A stretch of DNA of 64,000 nt from Fallopia convolvulus (lineage: Eukaryota > Streptophyta > Magnoliopsida > Caryophyllales > Polygonaceae), in contig OZ024733.1 in NCBI GenBank assembly GCA_964016875.1, positions 25,649,324-25,713,323 on the forward strand. The letters are read 5' to 3'. Made by a program: the position numbers and the translations under genes. Position 1 is the stretch's first letter. Each line of letters begins with the position of its first letter. This document shows, one piece after another, positions 1-10,580 of this stretch. The notes under the pieces are model-generated. The model had not been told where the DNA came from. It ran no database searches and was given only the letters and a program-made list of their open reading frames with translations.

Positions 1-877
1 CACTTACCTAGTGTAACTGGCCCTTAGCTAGTTGAGCTAGCATCCAGCTAGTTGAGCTGGCTTGAGTTGCGTTGTAGCTCGTTGAGTTGAATTACAAGCT
101 GCTTGAGCTAACTTGAGCTAGTTTGAGCTTCCATGAGCTAATCCCTAGCTACATGAGCTTCTTACTAAGCTTATACTTTGAGTCAAGAGCATATCCAAGC
201 TTCTAGAGCTAAATCTAAACTAGTTTGAAGCTTCAATACTCCTTTCTAGCATACATAGCTATGTGCCAAGCTATTCTCAAGCTTTGGTTCTTGCTTAGAG
301 TGTCTACCAAGGTTTAGAGAAGCTTCCTAACTACTTTATAATATGCACAAAGCTATAAGACTCTTATAACAAGCTCAAATACATACCTTAGCTCAATCGC
401 AACCACTCGACGCCTTGTGCCCAAGCCCTAGGCGCGTCACAAGGTCCTTGCACACATCCTAGGTGCGCCACTAGCACCGTGCAACCATGGACGTGCCAAT
501 GCAATGTCCAAGGTGCGCTCCAACCACCAAGACAATAACCTCACAAGCGAGCACCGGCGCGCCTTATTCTTGCATCGAGCCTAGGCCGTGCAAGCGCGCG
601 CCACATACATCGGTGCGTCTCCACCGAGCGCCGATGCCGCGTGCCGCTACCGAGTGACGACGCCGACTGGGCGCGCCCTCGTCGAGTGCCGTTGCACATG
701 AGGTTTTGTTCCTTAGCGTTGACGTTCCTTAACTTGGATCTTTCTTATACATGACTATTTCTCTTTATCATATCATGGCAAGTCACATGAGTCAGTTTTC
801 CAATCGACAATTCGTAGTGACTTCTTTACCTCAACATGCTCTCAACGGGATTGATGACTTTTCACAAATCACCAACA
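1..877 (-). repeat. 3' LTR (partial, continues before the window)
   Basis: Matches 5797-6672 over its whole length with scattered substitutions. It is rich in short AGCTNNTTGAGCT motifs at 20-380, then a GC-rich block at 410-700. It ends in CACCAACA at 877, next to the polypurine tract. Confidence 0.8.
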
Positions 878-895
878 TTCCTCCCCCATTTGAGC
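878..895 (-). other. polypurine tract of the LTR element
   Basis: On the plus strand this is TTCCTCCCCCATTTGAG, the complement of a purine run, lying immediately inside the 3' LTR. This is the plus-strand priming site expected of LTR retroelements. Confidence 0.7.
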
Positions 896-3800
896 AATGT
901 CATCAAAACTCGAAGTTTTAAACAAACTCTATGTATAGAAGTAAATGTCGCAAAACGATTGAATTTACAACTTGTAACAATCACAATCATGCACTAAAGA
1001 ATCGTGGTGTTTCTTAGAATTGAACCACATCAACTTTTCTAAGTACACATCATGAAAATTACACATGAGTTTCTTACGTTTATTCTTAACTTGACACTTT
1101 TTAGAAAGGCTTTTTCGTCCCATATCCATTCATGTATGCTTATAGACGATTCATCCTTGAACTCTATCTTGGAAGAAGTCTTACACTTCCACATATGCTT
1201 AGTTGAGTTTTCTAACTTGCCCTACATAGCAATTTCCAAAAACTCATTAATGAAAACTTGTTTCAAAACTATTTTCATGTAGGCTAGAGCAAATAACCTT
1301 GATGGGAATTTTGTATGCTCTCCAACCCTATGTCTTTGACCTACAACTTTGAATTCTGCCCTACACCTTTCGGTAAGGGGGAATTGGGCGTGCAAATCAT
1401 AGAGTTTTTTAAGATTTTAACCCCATCCCTCAAATTGAATTTAACACCAAAAGTTATGTTAAACCTCTCGGTATGAGAGTTCAACAATTTTATTGTATGA
1501 TTAACAAAACTCAACCGAGTTGACTCTAAATATGAATTATTCATTTAGAATAATATCCCCTCACACTTAGATGTCAAAATCCGACACCAAGATCGAATTA
1601 AGCAAAGTTGCATCTTGAGTCTTCTCAAGAATGAGCTCCCATCACCAAGATTAGGAATTCATGACCGATCGTCGACTAAAGGTCTTCCATAATTAGGTGA
1701 TCCAACTTGCTTTTATACTTTCCATATAGAAAGCATATCCACACATCCAATGTTTTAAGCATCTTATTCATATCTTTGAGAAATGGTCATGTCAAGATAT
1801 CAACACCTTATTACCACTTGAGCGTCCTCAAGCCATCACATATACACTTTAAAACCGTGTATCCATTGATCCATAGGTGTTCTAAACATGTGTATAACCA
1901 TGGGATTTCCACTCTCATTCCAATGTTTTACAAATCAAGACGAAGATTTGGAAAATCTAATTCACCTTCATCTCTTCACATTGGCATCTTCATAATTTAT
2001 CAATGAAGAACTCCATAGACAAGATCCTTACTATCTCATCCATGTCATTTGGTTCCTACCAAATAAACTATGTCATTTCCATATAGACTTATTAAACACT
2101 TCTTAACCAAAGTGATTAAACTTGCCATATTTTCCATGCTTTAAGCATATGGAGTCCTTAGAACGACTTCCAAATGACATTCATTTTCTTTTAGCCATTC
2201 AACACAAAGTATTTCCACTTTATGTACTACTTTCATCCTAACCACCAATCTTATTGGAAGTTCCCATAGGATCATCATCCATATGATAATATGTGATGAT
2301 TCAATTCTTTCCTTCCTTAGATATCATTTATAAAAGAAACTTGAAGAATTATGCTCATAAGACAATCATCTTACCACAAGTGTTCACTACACATGTTAGG
2401 ATTTGTCTTTCATGAATCATGCCATTATTTCCTTTTAGTCCTTTCAATGTTCATCTTAACCATAAGACTAATATACCAAAGTTGTCAATGTTAAGCCTTC
2501 ATGGCGTATTGACACTTTCCTTGGATCCGAGGATTGAACACAATCCTCATGAGTCTCTTCTAGACCATTACTTGTTAATTTGAAAGTCCTAAACCCAGCC
2601 TTTCAAACTTCTCAAACAAGTTCTAATTATCCAATCTAATGACATACAAAAGAGCCTCCCCAAATAACCATATGGGGCATGTGATACTCCAAGTTCTTAA
2701 ACTTAATCACATTCATTATCATTTCCGAAACTAGGAAAACAAACATGACTTCAAATATGATTTCATTGATTTAAACAATCAATATGAATGCCTATAGTAG
2801 GCGCACCTACGAGCCAACCAAGTGGACCGCGACGCCAAGCGTCGAGCACCCACCATGGTCAAGGCTAGGTTGCATCCAGCCTTGGCGAGCCATGTGCTAC
2901 CCAGACCATGCCACGCAGTCGAGTGTCGAGTTCCGCGCACTCAAAAGAGCGACGCATCAAACACGGCCCGAGCACACCCTTGACTTGTTCGCAATTCCAG
3001 CCATGCCATGCGCCGAGCATCAAGTCTCGGAACGCCTAGGCATGAGCGATCCCACAGTCATGCCAAGGCCTTAGCCTTGCGCATTTTCGACTCGATCCTT
3101 GCACGGAAAAACCGAGTGTCCGGCGCCTAGTGCCCAGAGGATCGATCCCACATCCCATCACAGGTGTGATCGTGGTACGCCATAGGCGTCAAAACTGCTT
3201 GTGCCGAGAGTCATAGAGAGCGGTACCAAGGCTCGGTACTCCTCGGCGCGCCTTAGCCTCCAACTAAGGCATGTCTTGGTTTGTTCCAAGACTCAATTTG
3301 CGCCAGCCTCCATTTTCCATTGCAATCCATTCGACATTAATAATGTTAATTCAAGGCATAATTCATGTCGATATTTATCCAAGTCAACATCAAACCATAC
3401 TTTAACTTAAACAAGTCATTATCCTTTGAGGATTCAAACGCATGACAAAACCGGTCTAACCATAACCATCTCTAATCATGCCAAAGTATCAAAATTGTGT
3501 ATTTGACACTTTCCAAACCTTGTCAAACTTTGTTTGACTAAGCCATAAGAGATTTCACTCTCATGTACTCATTGCTCAATGTAAAGATGCATAAATCTCA
3601 ATTTAAACCAAACAAGATTCCCTCATTTCCTCTTTCCATAAGAAACATGATTTTATGAAATCACTTTGAGTGATCTTCCACATGTAACTTATCAAAGAGA
3701 CTTTCACCATCTCTTTTATGTGTTCTTTAGTGCATTCATGGCCAACATGTGTTTACCCTCTCACGTGGGGGGCAATCTAGTAGACCCTTACATTAGTAGA

Positions 3801-4201
3801 CCCGAAGGTAGTCTAATTACTCTAGTAGATCCGAAGGTAGTCTAATTACTCTAGTAGATCCGAAGGTAGTCTAGAGCATGAGTCATCCCAATCAAAGAAT
3901 GGTCGACTCAAGGGTAATCTAATTAGTATCATCCAAAGAGAATGAAACTAGAATCAACTTTCTCAAAGTCGATCTTAAGAATTGGACATAGTCCTTTTCT
4001 TGCACACATGTTGTTAAGATTATTTCTTTAAACAAACCATAGTTTATTGTTCAACCATAAACATTACATGATCATCTTCTTTGATCAACAACACACTATT
4101 ACCCTTTAATCAAGGTATACAAACACACACAAAATAAAAGCACACAAACTGTGCTAGACACACACACACGTGCACAAAGGAAACAATTATAATGCATACA
4201 T
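896..4201 (-). other. internal domain of the LTR element, no recognisable coding
   Basis: This is mostly AT-rich sequence with only short open frames. A GC-rich block at 2785-3260 stands out in composition but encodes nothing I recognise. It is presumably non-coding filler of a non-autonomous element. Confidence 0.5.
3794..3873. repeat. 29-bp tandem repeat, about 2.8 copies
   Basis: The unit begins TAGTAGAYCCGAAGGTAGTC and repeats at 3794, 3823 and 3852 with a 29-bp period. Similar but diverged units (GTAGACCCCGAAGGGTAGTC) recur near 4850-4900. Confidence 0.85.
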
Positions 4202-5268
4202 TCAATCACGGCGCTTTACGCCACACAAGGAGCAATAAACCGGCCTTAGAGGCCTTCGATCCCCATAGACATTTTGCCAATAGGTGCCGTCAAACGCGGC
4301 TCCTCCATCACCCAAAGGCGTGCCTCTAGGGACGTCGCTCCTAGGCTTGGCACGTGAGTGCTTAGCCTTCGACCTCGTATGACGCTTGAACCTCGAGTAC
4401 CCTTGCCTACCCTCATGTCCACGACTAGGATCACGAGCCTCCATTGCCTTGGAGGTTTGAGGTACAAGAACCTCATCTTCCTTAGCATCTTCGAGATCGG
4501 GTACAATCGTCACATTAGCGAGGAACCAATCCCAAAAAGTGTTGCTTCGGTTGTACTCATCAAGCCACTCGTCAAAGCTTTGGAGCCCACCTTGATCCAC
4601 TTCAATCGGCCTTATGGCACTAGGAGGTTCGATTTTGACTTCCCTCAAGTAAGAGGTAACGTCATCGACCGTTTTATCCCCTCGTTTAGCCAAATCCTCA
4701 AACTTAACAAAAAAAAACAACAATGCAAACACAAACATAAACAAATATTCTTTGAAGATTGTTGATTTTTTAGGGTATGTTAAACGTCAAAGCATGTTGC
4801 ATAAACAAGTTGAAGTGAAAGTTGATCCTTGTATTACAAGGCGGTTTAAGTAGACCTCGAAAGGTAATCTCGTGAGTAGACCCCGAAGGGTAGTCTCGTT
4901 GGGTGTAAGCCCTAAGGCAATCACCATCGACCCACTTAAAACATTTTATTAAGTTACTTGGATAAAGGCTACGAGTCACTCGATGAGATCAAGCTTTCCT
5001 TCAACGAATATTGCCCCTATTCCATGCCAAGGGATTCCGCAATATCATTGTGGGATAAAACGCACCATACGAAAAAATAGACATGTTGGCAAGACATACC
5101 TATCAAGATTAAATGTACCTTATTCGAGTTCCATGATTCCTCTTCATTCTTCACTTGAACGAAGTCGTTTTCCCATGACGTTTGTGGTTCTTCCTCCACT
5201 TGGACGAACTCCTCATGCAACGCCACTTGAGGTTCCTTCTTCACACATACTCGTGAAGATCGATCCAT
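4202..5268 (-). CDS. possible two-exon gene carried by the LTR element, function unknown
   Basis: Proposed exons on the minus strand are 5268-5119 (50 codons) and 4702-4202 (166 codons plus stop), giving 216 residues. Exon 1 starts at the first ATG (5266-5268), about 160 bp downstream of a TATA box in the 5' LTR. It ends AATAAG|GTACAT. Exon 2 follows a long T-rich tract ending GTTAAG, and both junctions are phase 0. Exon 1 is acidic, with a twofold motif around EEFVQVEEEP and NDFVQVKNEE. Exon 2 has an acidic middle, a basic Arg/Lys-rich stretch, and ends CSLCGVKRRD. I recognise no domain and see no gag or pol likeness. The splice model is inferred from consensus sites only. The exon 2 frame could instead be a chance open frame with its own ATG at 4738. 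Confidence 0.35.
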
Positions 5269-5425
5269 GATATCACACACTTGTGTTTGATTCCTCTCAT
5301 GAAAACACACGACTACACCACTCAAATCTTGACCGACGACTAGTGGAATTTTGCACCGATTTGTGTCTACTTGTGTAACGTTTTTTGTGTCTACACATGT
5401 GCCGCCAAAAGGACGACCAAAACCT

Positions 5426-5433
5426 TATTTATA
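5426..5433 (-). promoter_or_regulatory. TATA box of the 5' LTR
   Basis: The minus strand reads CCTATAAATAAGG here, a good TATA box upstream of the proposed ORF. Its position implies that the LTR extends left of 5797 and that the left LTR copy is truncated by the window edge. Confidence 0.55.
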
Positions 5434-5796
5434 GGCGTCCATGGGCTGTCCAAAACTGCCCAAAAAGTAGTTACAAATTCGGTTAAGAGAATGAGAGGTT
5501 GAGAGCGAATTTAGGAGGAGTTGTAACCACCCTTCCTTATCCAATTTCCTCTCTCCTTTTCATCATGGGAGGAGTCCAAAATCCAGCCCAATATGGAGTC
5601 CAAAATGTCTTCAAAATCCAGCCCATAAAGGCCCAAGGAAATAGCCCAAAACTCCTTAGAAGATCCAATCCAAAAGCCCAACACAAGGCCCAACCTTGTG
5701 TCCATGCTTGCGGCCCATCCAGCCCACACGCGCGCCCCATGGGCCGGCCCACCAAGGCCCACACCAAGCTAGCATAGCTAGGTACCTATCTCGGTT

Positions 5797-6672
5797 ACTT
5801 ACCTAGTGTAGTTGGCCCTTAGCTAGTTGAGCTAGCATCCAGCTAGTTGAGTTGGCTTGAGCTGCGTTGTAGCTCGTTGAGCTGAATTACAAGCTGCTTG
5901 AGCTAACTTGAGCTAGTTTGAGCTTCCATGAGCTAATCCCTAGCTACATGAGATTCTTACTAAGCTTATACTTTGAGTCAAGAGCATATCCAAGCTTCTT
6001 GAGTTAACTCTAAACTAGTTTGAAGCTTCAATACTCCTTTCTAGCATACATAGCTCTGTGCCAAGCTATTCTCAAGCTTTGGTTCTTGCTTAGAGCATCT
6101 ACCAAGCTTTAGAGAAGCTTCCTAACTACTTTACAATATGCACAAAGCTATAAGACTCTTATAACAAGCTCAAATACATACCTTAGCTCAATCGCAACCA
6201 CTCGACGCCTTGTACCTAAGCCCTAGGCGCGCTGTAAGCTCCTTGCACACATCCTAGGTGCGCCGCCAGCACCGTGCAGCCATGGTCGTGCCAATGCAAT
6301 GTCCAAGGCGCGCTCCAACCACCAAGACAAGAACCTCACAAGCGAGCACCGGCGTGCCTTATCCTTGCATCGAACCTAGGCCGTGCAAGCGCGCGCCACA
6401 TACATCAGTGCGTCTCCACCGAGCGCCGATGCCGCGTGCCGCTACCGAGTGACGACGCCGACTAGGCGCGCCCTCGTCGAGTGCCATTGCACATGAGGTT
6501 TTGTTCCTTAGCATTGACGTGCCTTAACTTGGATCTTTCTTATACATGACTATTTCTCTTTATCATATCATGGCAAGTCACATGAGTCAATTTTCCAATC
6601 GACAATTCCTAGTGACTTCTTTACCTCAACATGCTCTCAACGGGATTGATGACTTTTCACAAATCACCAACA
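5797..6672 (-). repeat. 5' LTR (portion shared with the left copy)
   Basis: Direct repeat of 2-877. It ends in CACCAACA at 6672 and then enters unrelated sequence, which gives the outer boundary. Its inner boundary probably lies left of 5433, because the TATA box should be inside the LTR. Confidence 0.75.
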
Positions 6673-7013
6673 TTGAGTGTCGGAAATTAGAGAGTAGGTT
6701 CAAGGTTTCAAGGAATTACTAGCCATAGTTAAGGCTTTTTTTAAGGAATTAATTAATTTATGCTCAAAGATTTCAAGTGGACTTAATTAAGGTTTTAAAG
6801 GGATTAATTAACTACTTGAAAGATTCAAGTGGATGTTAAAAATCTGAATTTCCATGGGGCTACTCTACCAAAATTTTGGGCAGAAAAGTGAAAACAAGAG
6901 CAAGAAGCATGCAATGATAATTAATTTTGCCAAACACCATTTATGTGGATGTTGCTGATACAAAGAGGAATTGTTAATATTAAAAAAGGTTTACATAGAT
7001 TTTTTTTTAACAA
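6673..7013. other. intergenic, no feature seen
   Basis: AT-rich sequence between the LTR element and a LINE relic. No coding or terminal-repeat signal was found. Confidence 0.4.
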
Positions 7014-8100
7014 TGAGCTACTAGCACAATGCAAAACCAATATTAGGTCGCTTGAACAAGGTTATTAAAATCGAGATTCTAGGATCGTATCATGGAAGGT
7101 CTTGTGGATCGGATCGTAGGATCGTAAGATCCTATAATATCACTAAAACTAATATAATATAGATATGATACAAAAAATATAGGCACTAAAACCAAAAAAT
7201 ATATAATTTTATTAAAATTTAATGATCATAATGCTGAAAAATTGACATTTCAAACTTATATATGCACAAGAAGCACATTTAAAAATATATATGCTTACAT
7301 AATAAGAATCGAGGAAAGATTATGGGTCTTTATTAGGGGAAAAATATTGTAAATTCAACAATTGGGAGTTGGGAAGATGGAAATTGGGAGGTAAATGAGG
7401 TTAAAAGAGACAAAATGAGCATTTCAGGGATGTAATTTCACTAATAATTAAGCTAATTGGTGCTAAAATAAATTTTATAAGCTCAAAGTAAAAAATGGGT
7501 AGGATCTTAAGATTTTATACAGGATCTCACGAGATCCTGTACGATCCTATGCGATTCTATACGATTCTAACACGATTCTACATGATTCTATAACGATTTT
7601 AACAAATTTCGATTTTAATGTACGATCCGGATCAAAATCCCATATGGGATCTTAGGATCTCATGATTTTAAGATTCGGGTCTCGATTTTAATAACACTGC
7701 GCTTGAATATTACAAGGCCAACCTAAACCATCACAACAAATGATCTTAAGAAAATCAAATACAAGAGGTTGTTGGCTAAACAATTGTCTAAGTTGAATTA
7801 TAGATAAAGGATCGAAAACTAATCCTGGACAATATTAGAAATATCAAGCCTAACGTGGACAAGATAAAAATGTCCTCTGGCCAAGAAATCTACAGCCGAA
7901 TTGTACTCCCTAAAACAATGAAAAAACCCACATGAGAAATATGTGAAATAAAACCACTAGATTATGGCCACATGAGAAATATGTCTTTCAAGATTTACTC
8001 AATTTCCCATGGAATCTTCCAAAGTCTTTTTAAAGAATTAATAACCACTAGATTATGGCCTTCAATAATTAAATTAGAAATATTCATCGTAGTATTGTTA
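7014..8100 (-). mobile_element. LINE 3' end relic (RNase H region), minus strand, split by a hAT MITE
   Basis: The minus strand of about 7708-8100 translates in pieces to an RNase H-like tail of plant L1 elements: IIEGHNLVVINSLK near 8070-8030 and HCFREYNSAVDFLARGH near 7920-7875. A T-run at 7003-7012 is the likely poly(A) tail on the minus strand. Stops and frame changes show that it is dead. The hAT element at 7057-7699 sits in its 3' untranslated part. Confidence 0.55.
7057..7699. mobile_element. hAT-type non-autonomous element with perfect 8-bp target duplication
   Basis: The left end is CAAGGTTATTAAAATCGAGA. The right end, complemented, is CAGTGTTATTAAAATCGAGA. CGCTTGAA flanks both sides (7049-7056 and 7700-7707). 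An 8-bp duplication with CA-starting inverted repeats is the hAT signature. The interior is rich in GGATC and CGATTCTA motifs near both ends and codes for nothing. Confidence 0.88.
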
Positions 8101-10071
8101 TTCACACCTTCTAAGAGGGAGAAAGATTAAGCTTTTAAAGCAGACATATGATGCAATTGTTTTTTATCGCATTGTAGAATATAACTATTATGATCACAAG
8201 GAGTGCGCACGATCTGACTCGAACCAAACGAGAGCGGAGGCCATGTAGGAAGTCGAGGGAAGGGAGCGAACTAGCATGGGATGATCTCGACTTTGAATCA
8301 CGATCGAGACAAAGATGGGTCATCACAAGATTCGATCCCAACGGTGATAGAGACGAGGCGACAGGGAGAATCATCGGCTTCGGGTCGCGCGGTTGTTGGG
8401 ATCGCACAGTCCTTGGACCTAATGACGATGGCGACGAATTCAAGGCGGAAATCGCCAAATTTGAAAAGCATGATGGGCATGTCACCAGCCACGGCCGAGA
8501 ATCTGAGCAAAGAGGCGTCGTTGTCGACCTAGCCGGCAACCACAACCACAAAGGAGGGATCGACAACCTCAACCAAATTGGATGTGGAGCAATTATCAAC
8601 CTCGGGCCGAGTGGATAGCGAGATTCTGTCGATTCGGGATTCATTGTATGCGCACAAAGAAGAGTCTCTTGTGAAAGGAGAGGGAATTTCGTAAGCAAGG
8701 ATTGCAAGGATGATGAAAACGAGAAGCAAGGGACTTACAAAGGCAAAAAAGTGTGTGAGAATAAAGAAGGAACTTGCGGAAACATGTATGAATCGGATGG
8801 GTCAGCAAAATCAAGGAGTAGTATTTGCCCTTTCGCCAGGACGAATAAGGACGACATTACTTCGATTTCGAGCACTATATGAGAAAGTCAACGGGGGACC
8901 AATCAAAGAGAAGGCGCAACCTAAAGATGCTCGTACTCAAAGAACTCCGAAATCTCAGTAGAAAGAGAATTATCGAAGGCAAAGCAGCAGATCGGTCCAA
9001 GAAGCCTCGTTAGCCACCAAGGACGACCCGTGGAGCATAACAATTGACCAGGATTTGATCTGGACCTTGAAATTGGTAGTGCGGGAAAATGATTGAATTG
9101 AATCTGAGTTAGCACGTCTCAAATTGATATTGTTAGAAAAGGACGAGGAGATACAACATTTGAACTAATACGTAGAAGAATTACAAAAGAATATCGCCAT
9201 AAACACAACCCTATATCTAGATCAGGAGTTGGAATTGTGTGAGGCTCACAAGGAGAACCGGCACTTGAAGGAGACACTGGACGGAATTCAGAAGGAACCA
9301 TTATCGAAAGACATCAAGGGCATTATCAAGAGCTTATGTGGCAAAACGCAGAATGGCGCCCACACTTGGAGCCAATGAAAAGAGGGATGTAGGAACGAGG
9401 GCTAGAAGTAGTCGTTGATACAAGGATGGAAGTCAGAGTTGCGAATTGAGGAATCGCGAAGACCGCCATCACAAGGAGACGATCGGATCAAGGAGCATCA
9501 TTCGGCCCACGGGGAAAGCAAAAGAGGAAAAGTTTGGAACCAGGATTGGTCCTGAGGAAGGAAACAAAGTTGGTCCAGAGAGAGAAGGCAAGATCACCCA
9601 TGAGGGAGGGTCGAACACGTGAGGACGGACCGAAGAGCTCGAGAAAAAACGAGGGAAGCTGTCCGGGCGAGGCGTTGAGCCAGATTTAATCGAGTTTAGA
9701 AGATTCCAAATAAAGGAGTACTTTTCTCTTGGATTGGGCCTTTCCCATGAAGCGTTTCCCCCGAAGATTAACGAGGCTCCGTAAGCTAGGAGTAGTTTTC
9801 GTTTTCGTTTTGACCCATGTTTTGTAGAAACACTCTTGTTGAGGGGTTTTGTTGATATCTTGTGAATTGTAAAGACTTGTTTGAGTAACTCGCAGGTCGT
9901 CAAAGCCTCTTTTATAGATTACGGAGAGTAAGCGATCCATTTGCATAGGCAAAAGTGAACAACGCGTTGGCGTCGACAAGAAAGTAAGCAATGTTTCAAG
10001 TATAAAAGGATGTGTTGGCGCCTATGAGGCTGAAGTGGTGAATAGAGATTCGTGAGGAAGAAAGAAAGGTG
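8101..10071 (+). pseudogene. degenerate internal region of an LTR retrotransposon (gag-like)
   Basis: This region is GC-richer than its neighbours, with several short plus-strand frames full of Arg, Lys, Glu and Asp (8190-8618, 8710-8961). A coiled-coil-like stretch with heptad Leu/Glu lies at about 9120-9310. It leads into a polypurine tract (10054-10069) and an LTR-like start. Together this suggests the worn 3' part of a gag region. I could not identify a zinc knuckle or any pol motif, so the family is unknown. Open frames on the opposite strand are shadows. Confidence 0.35.
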
Positions 10072-10580
10072 TGTTGACCCCATATTTGAGGCCCTTGAGC
10101 GCTCAAGAAATAAGGTGGAGTTAGATTATTCCTCGACTTAGCTTGAAGGGGCACCTATGTGGCATAGCTCATAGATGCATTTTGGCGCCCTGATGAGGCT
10201 TCTCCTAAGGAAACAACTACCATGTTTCATGTCGTGCAAAGTGGAATGTTGCATGCAACCACGGAATGAGGTCCATAATTTAAATGTAAGTGATTTTTTG
10301 CCATAAAATCGGGACATCTAAAGGGGCTTTCTTGTGGATTAATTTATGGCGCATAAAATAAAGCTAACCCATTAAATAAATAAGCCCAAACAAATTAATA
10401 ATAATTTAATTAACAAAACCAATCAAACCCTAGCTCCCTACTCCTCTTTATAAGGGGTGCCTCCATGAATAAACAAGTATGTTACCTTGCTCTAAATGCA
10501 TTCAATTCGTTCGATCCCTTGTTTGTTAACATCGTTTTTTGTTTGTTGATTTGATTAAACCGAAATTTGCATCAATAGTT
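10072..10580 (+). repeat. probable 3' LTR of the degenerate element
   Basis: Starts TGTTGACCCCATAT directly after the purine run GAGGAAGAAAGAAAGG at 10054-10069. It contains CTTTATAAGGGG near 10447-10458, a plausible TATA box. The right end is not certain. A CATCA near 10570-10576 is the likely terminus. No matching 5' LTR is visible in the window. Confidence 0.45.

Larger units (their letters stand above)
1..6672 (-). mobile_element. LTR retrotransposon without recognisable gag/pol (LARD-like), minus strand, cut by window start
   Basis: Two long direct repeats (1-877 and 5797-6672) enclose about 4.9 kb. Both repeats end on the plus strand in CACCAACA, so the element reads TGTTGGTG... on the minus strand. 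Directly inside the left repeat is a polypurine tract on the minus strand (AATGGGGGAGGAA), which fixes the orientation: 3' LTR on the left, 5' LTR on the right. The left LTR runs off the window. No protease, integrase or reverse transcriptase motif could be found inside, so this looks like a large non-autonomous derivative. The repeats are very similar, with scattered substitutions, which indicates a fairly recent insertion. No primer-binding site was recognised. Confidence 0.75.

Noticed and set aside
3780..3900. Possible CRISPR-like array because of evenly spaced repeats
   Set aside because: The 29-bp units are contiguous with no unique spacers, in a eukaryotic LTR element.
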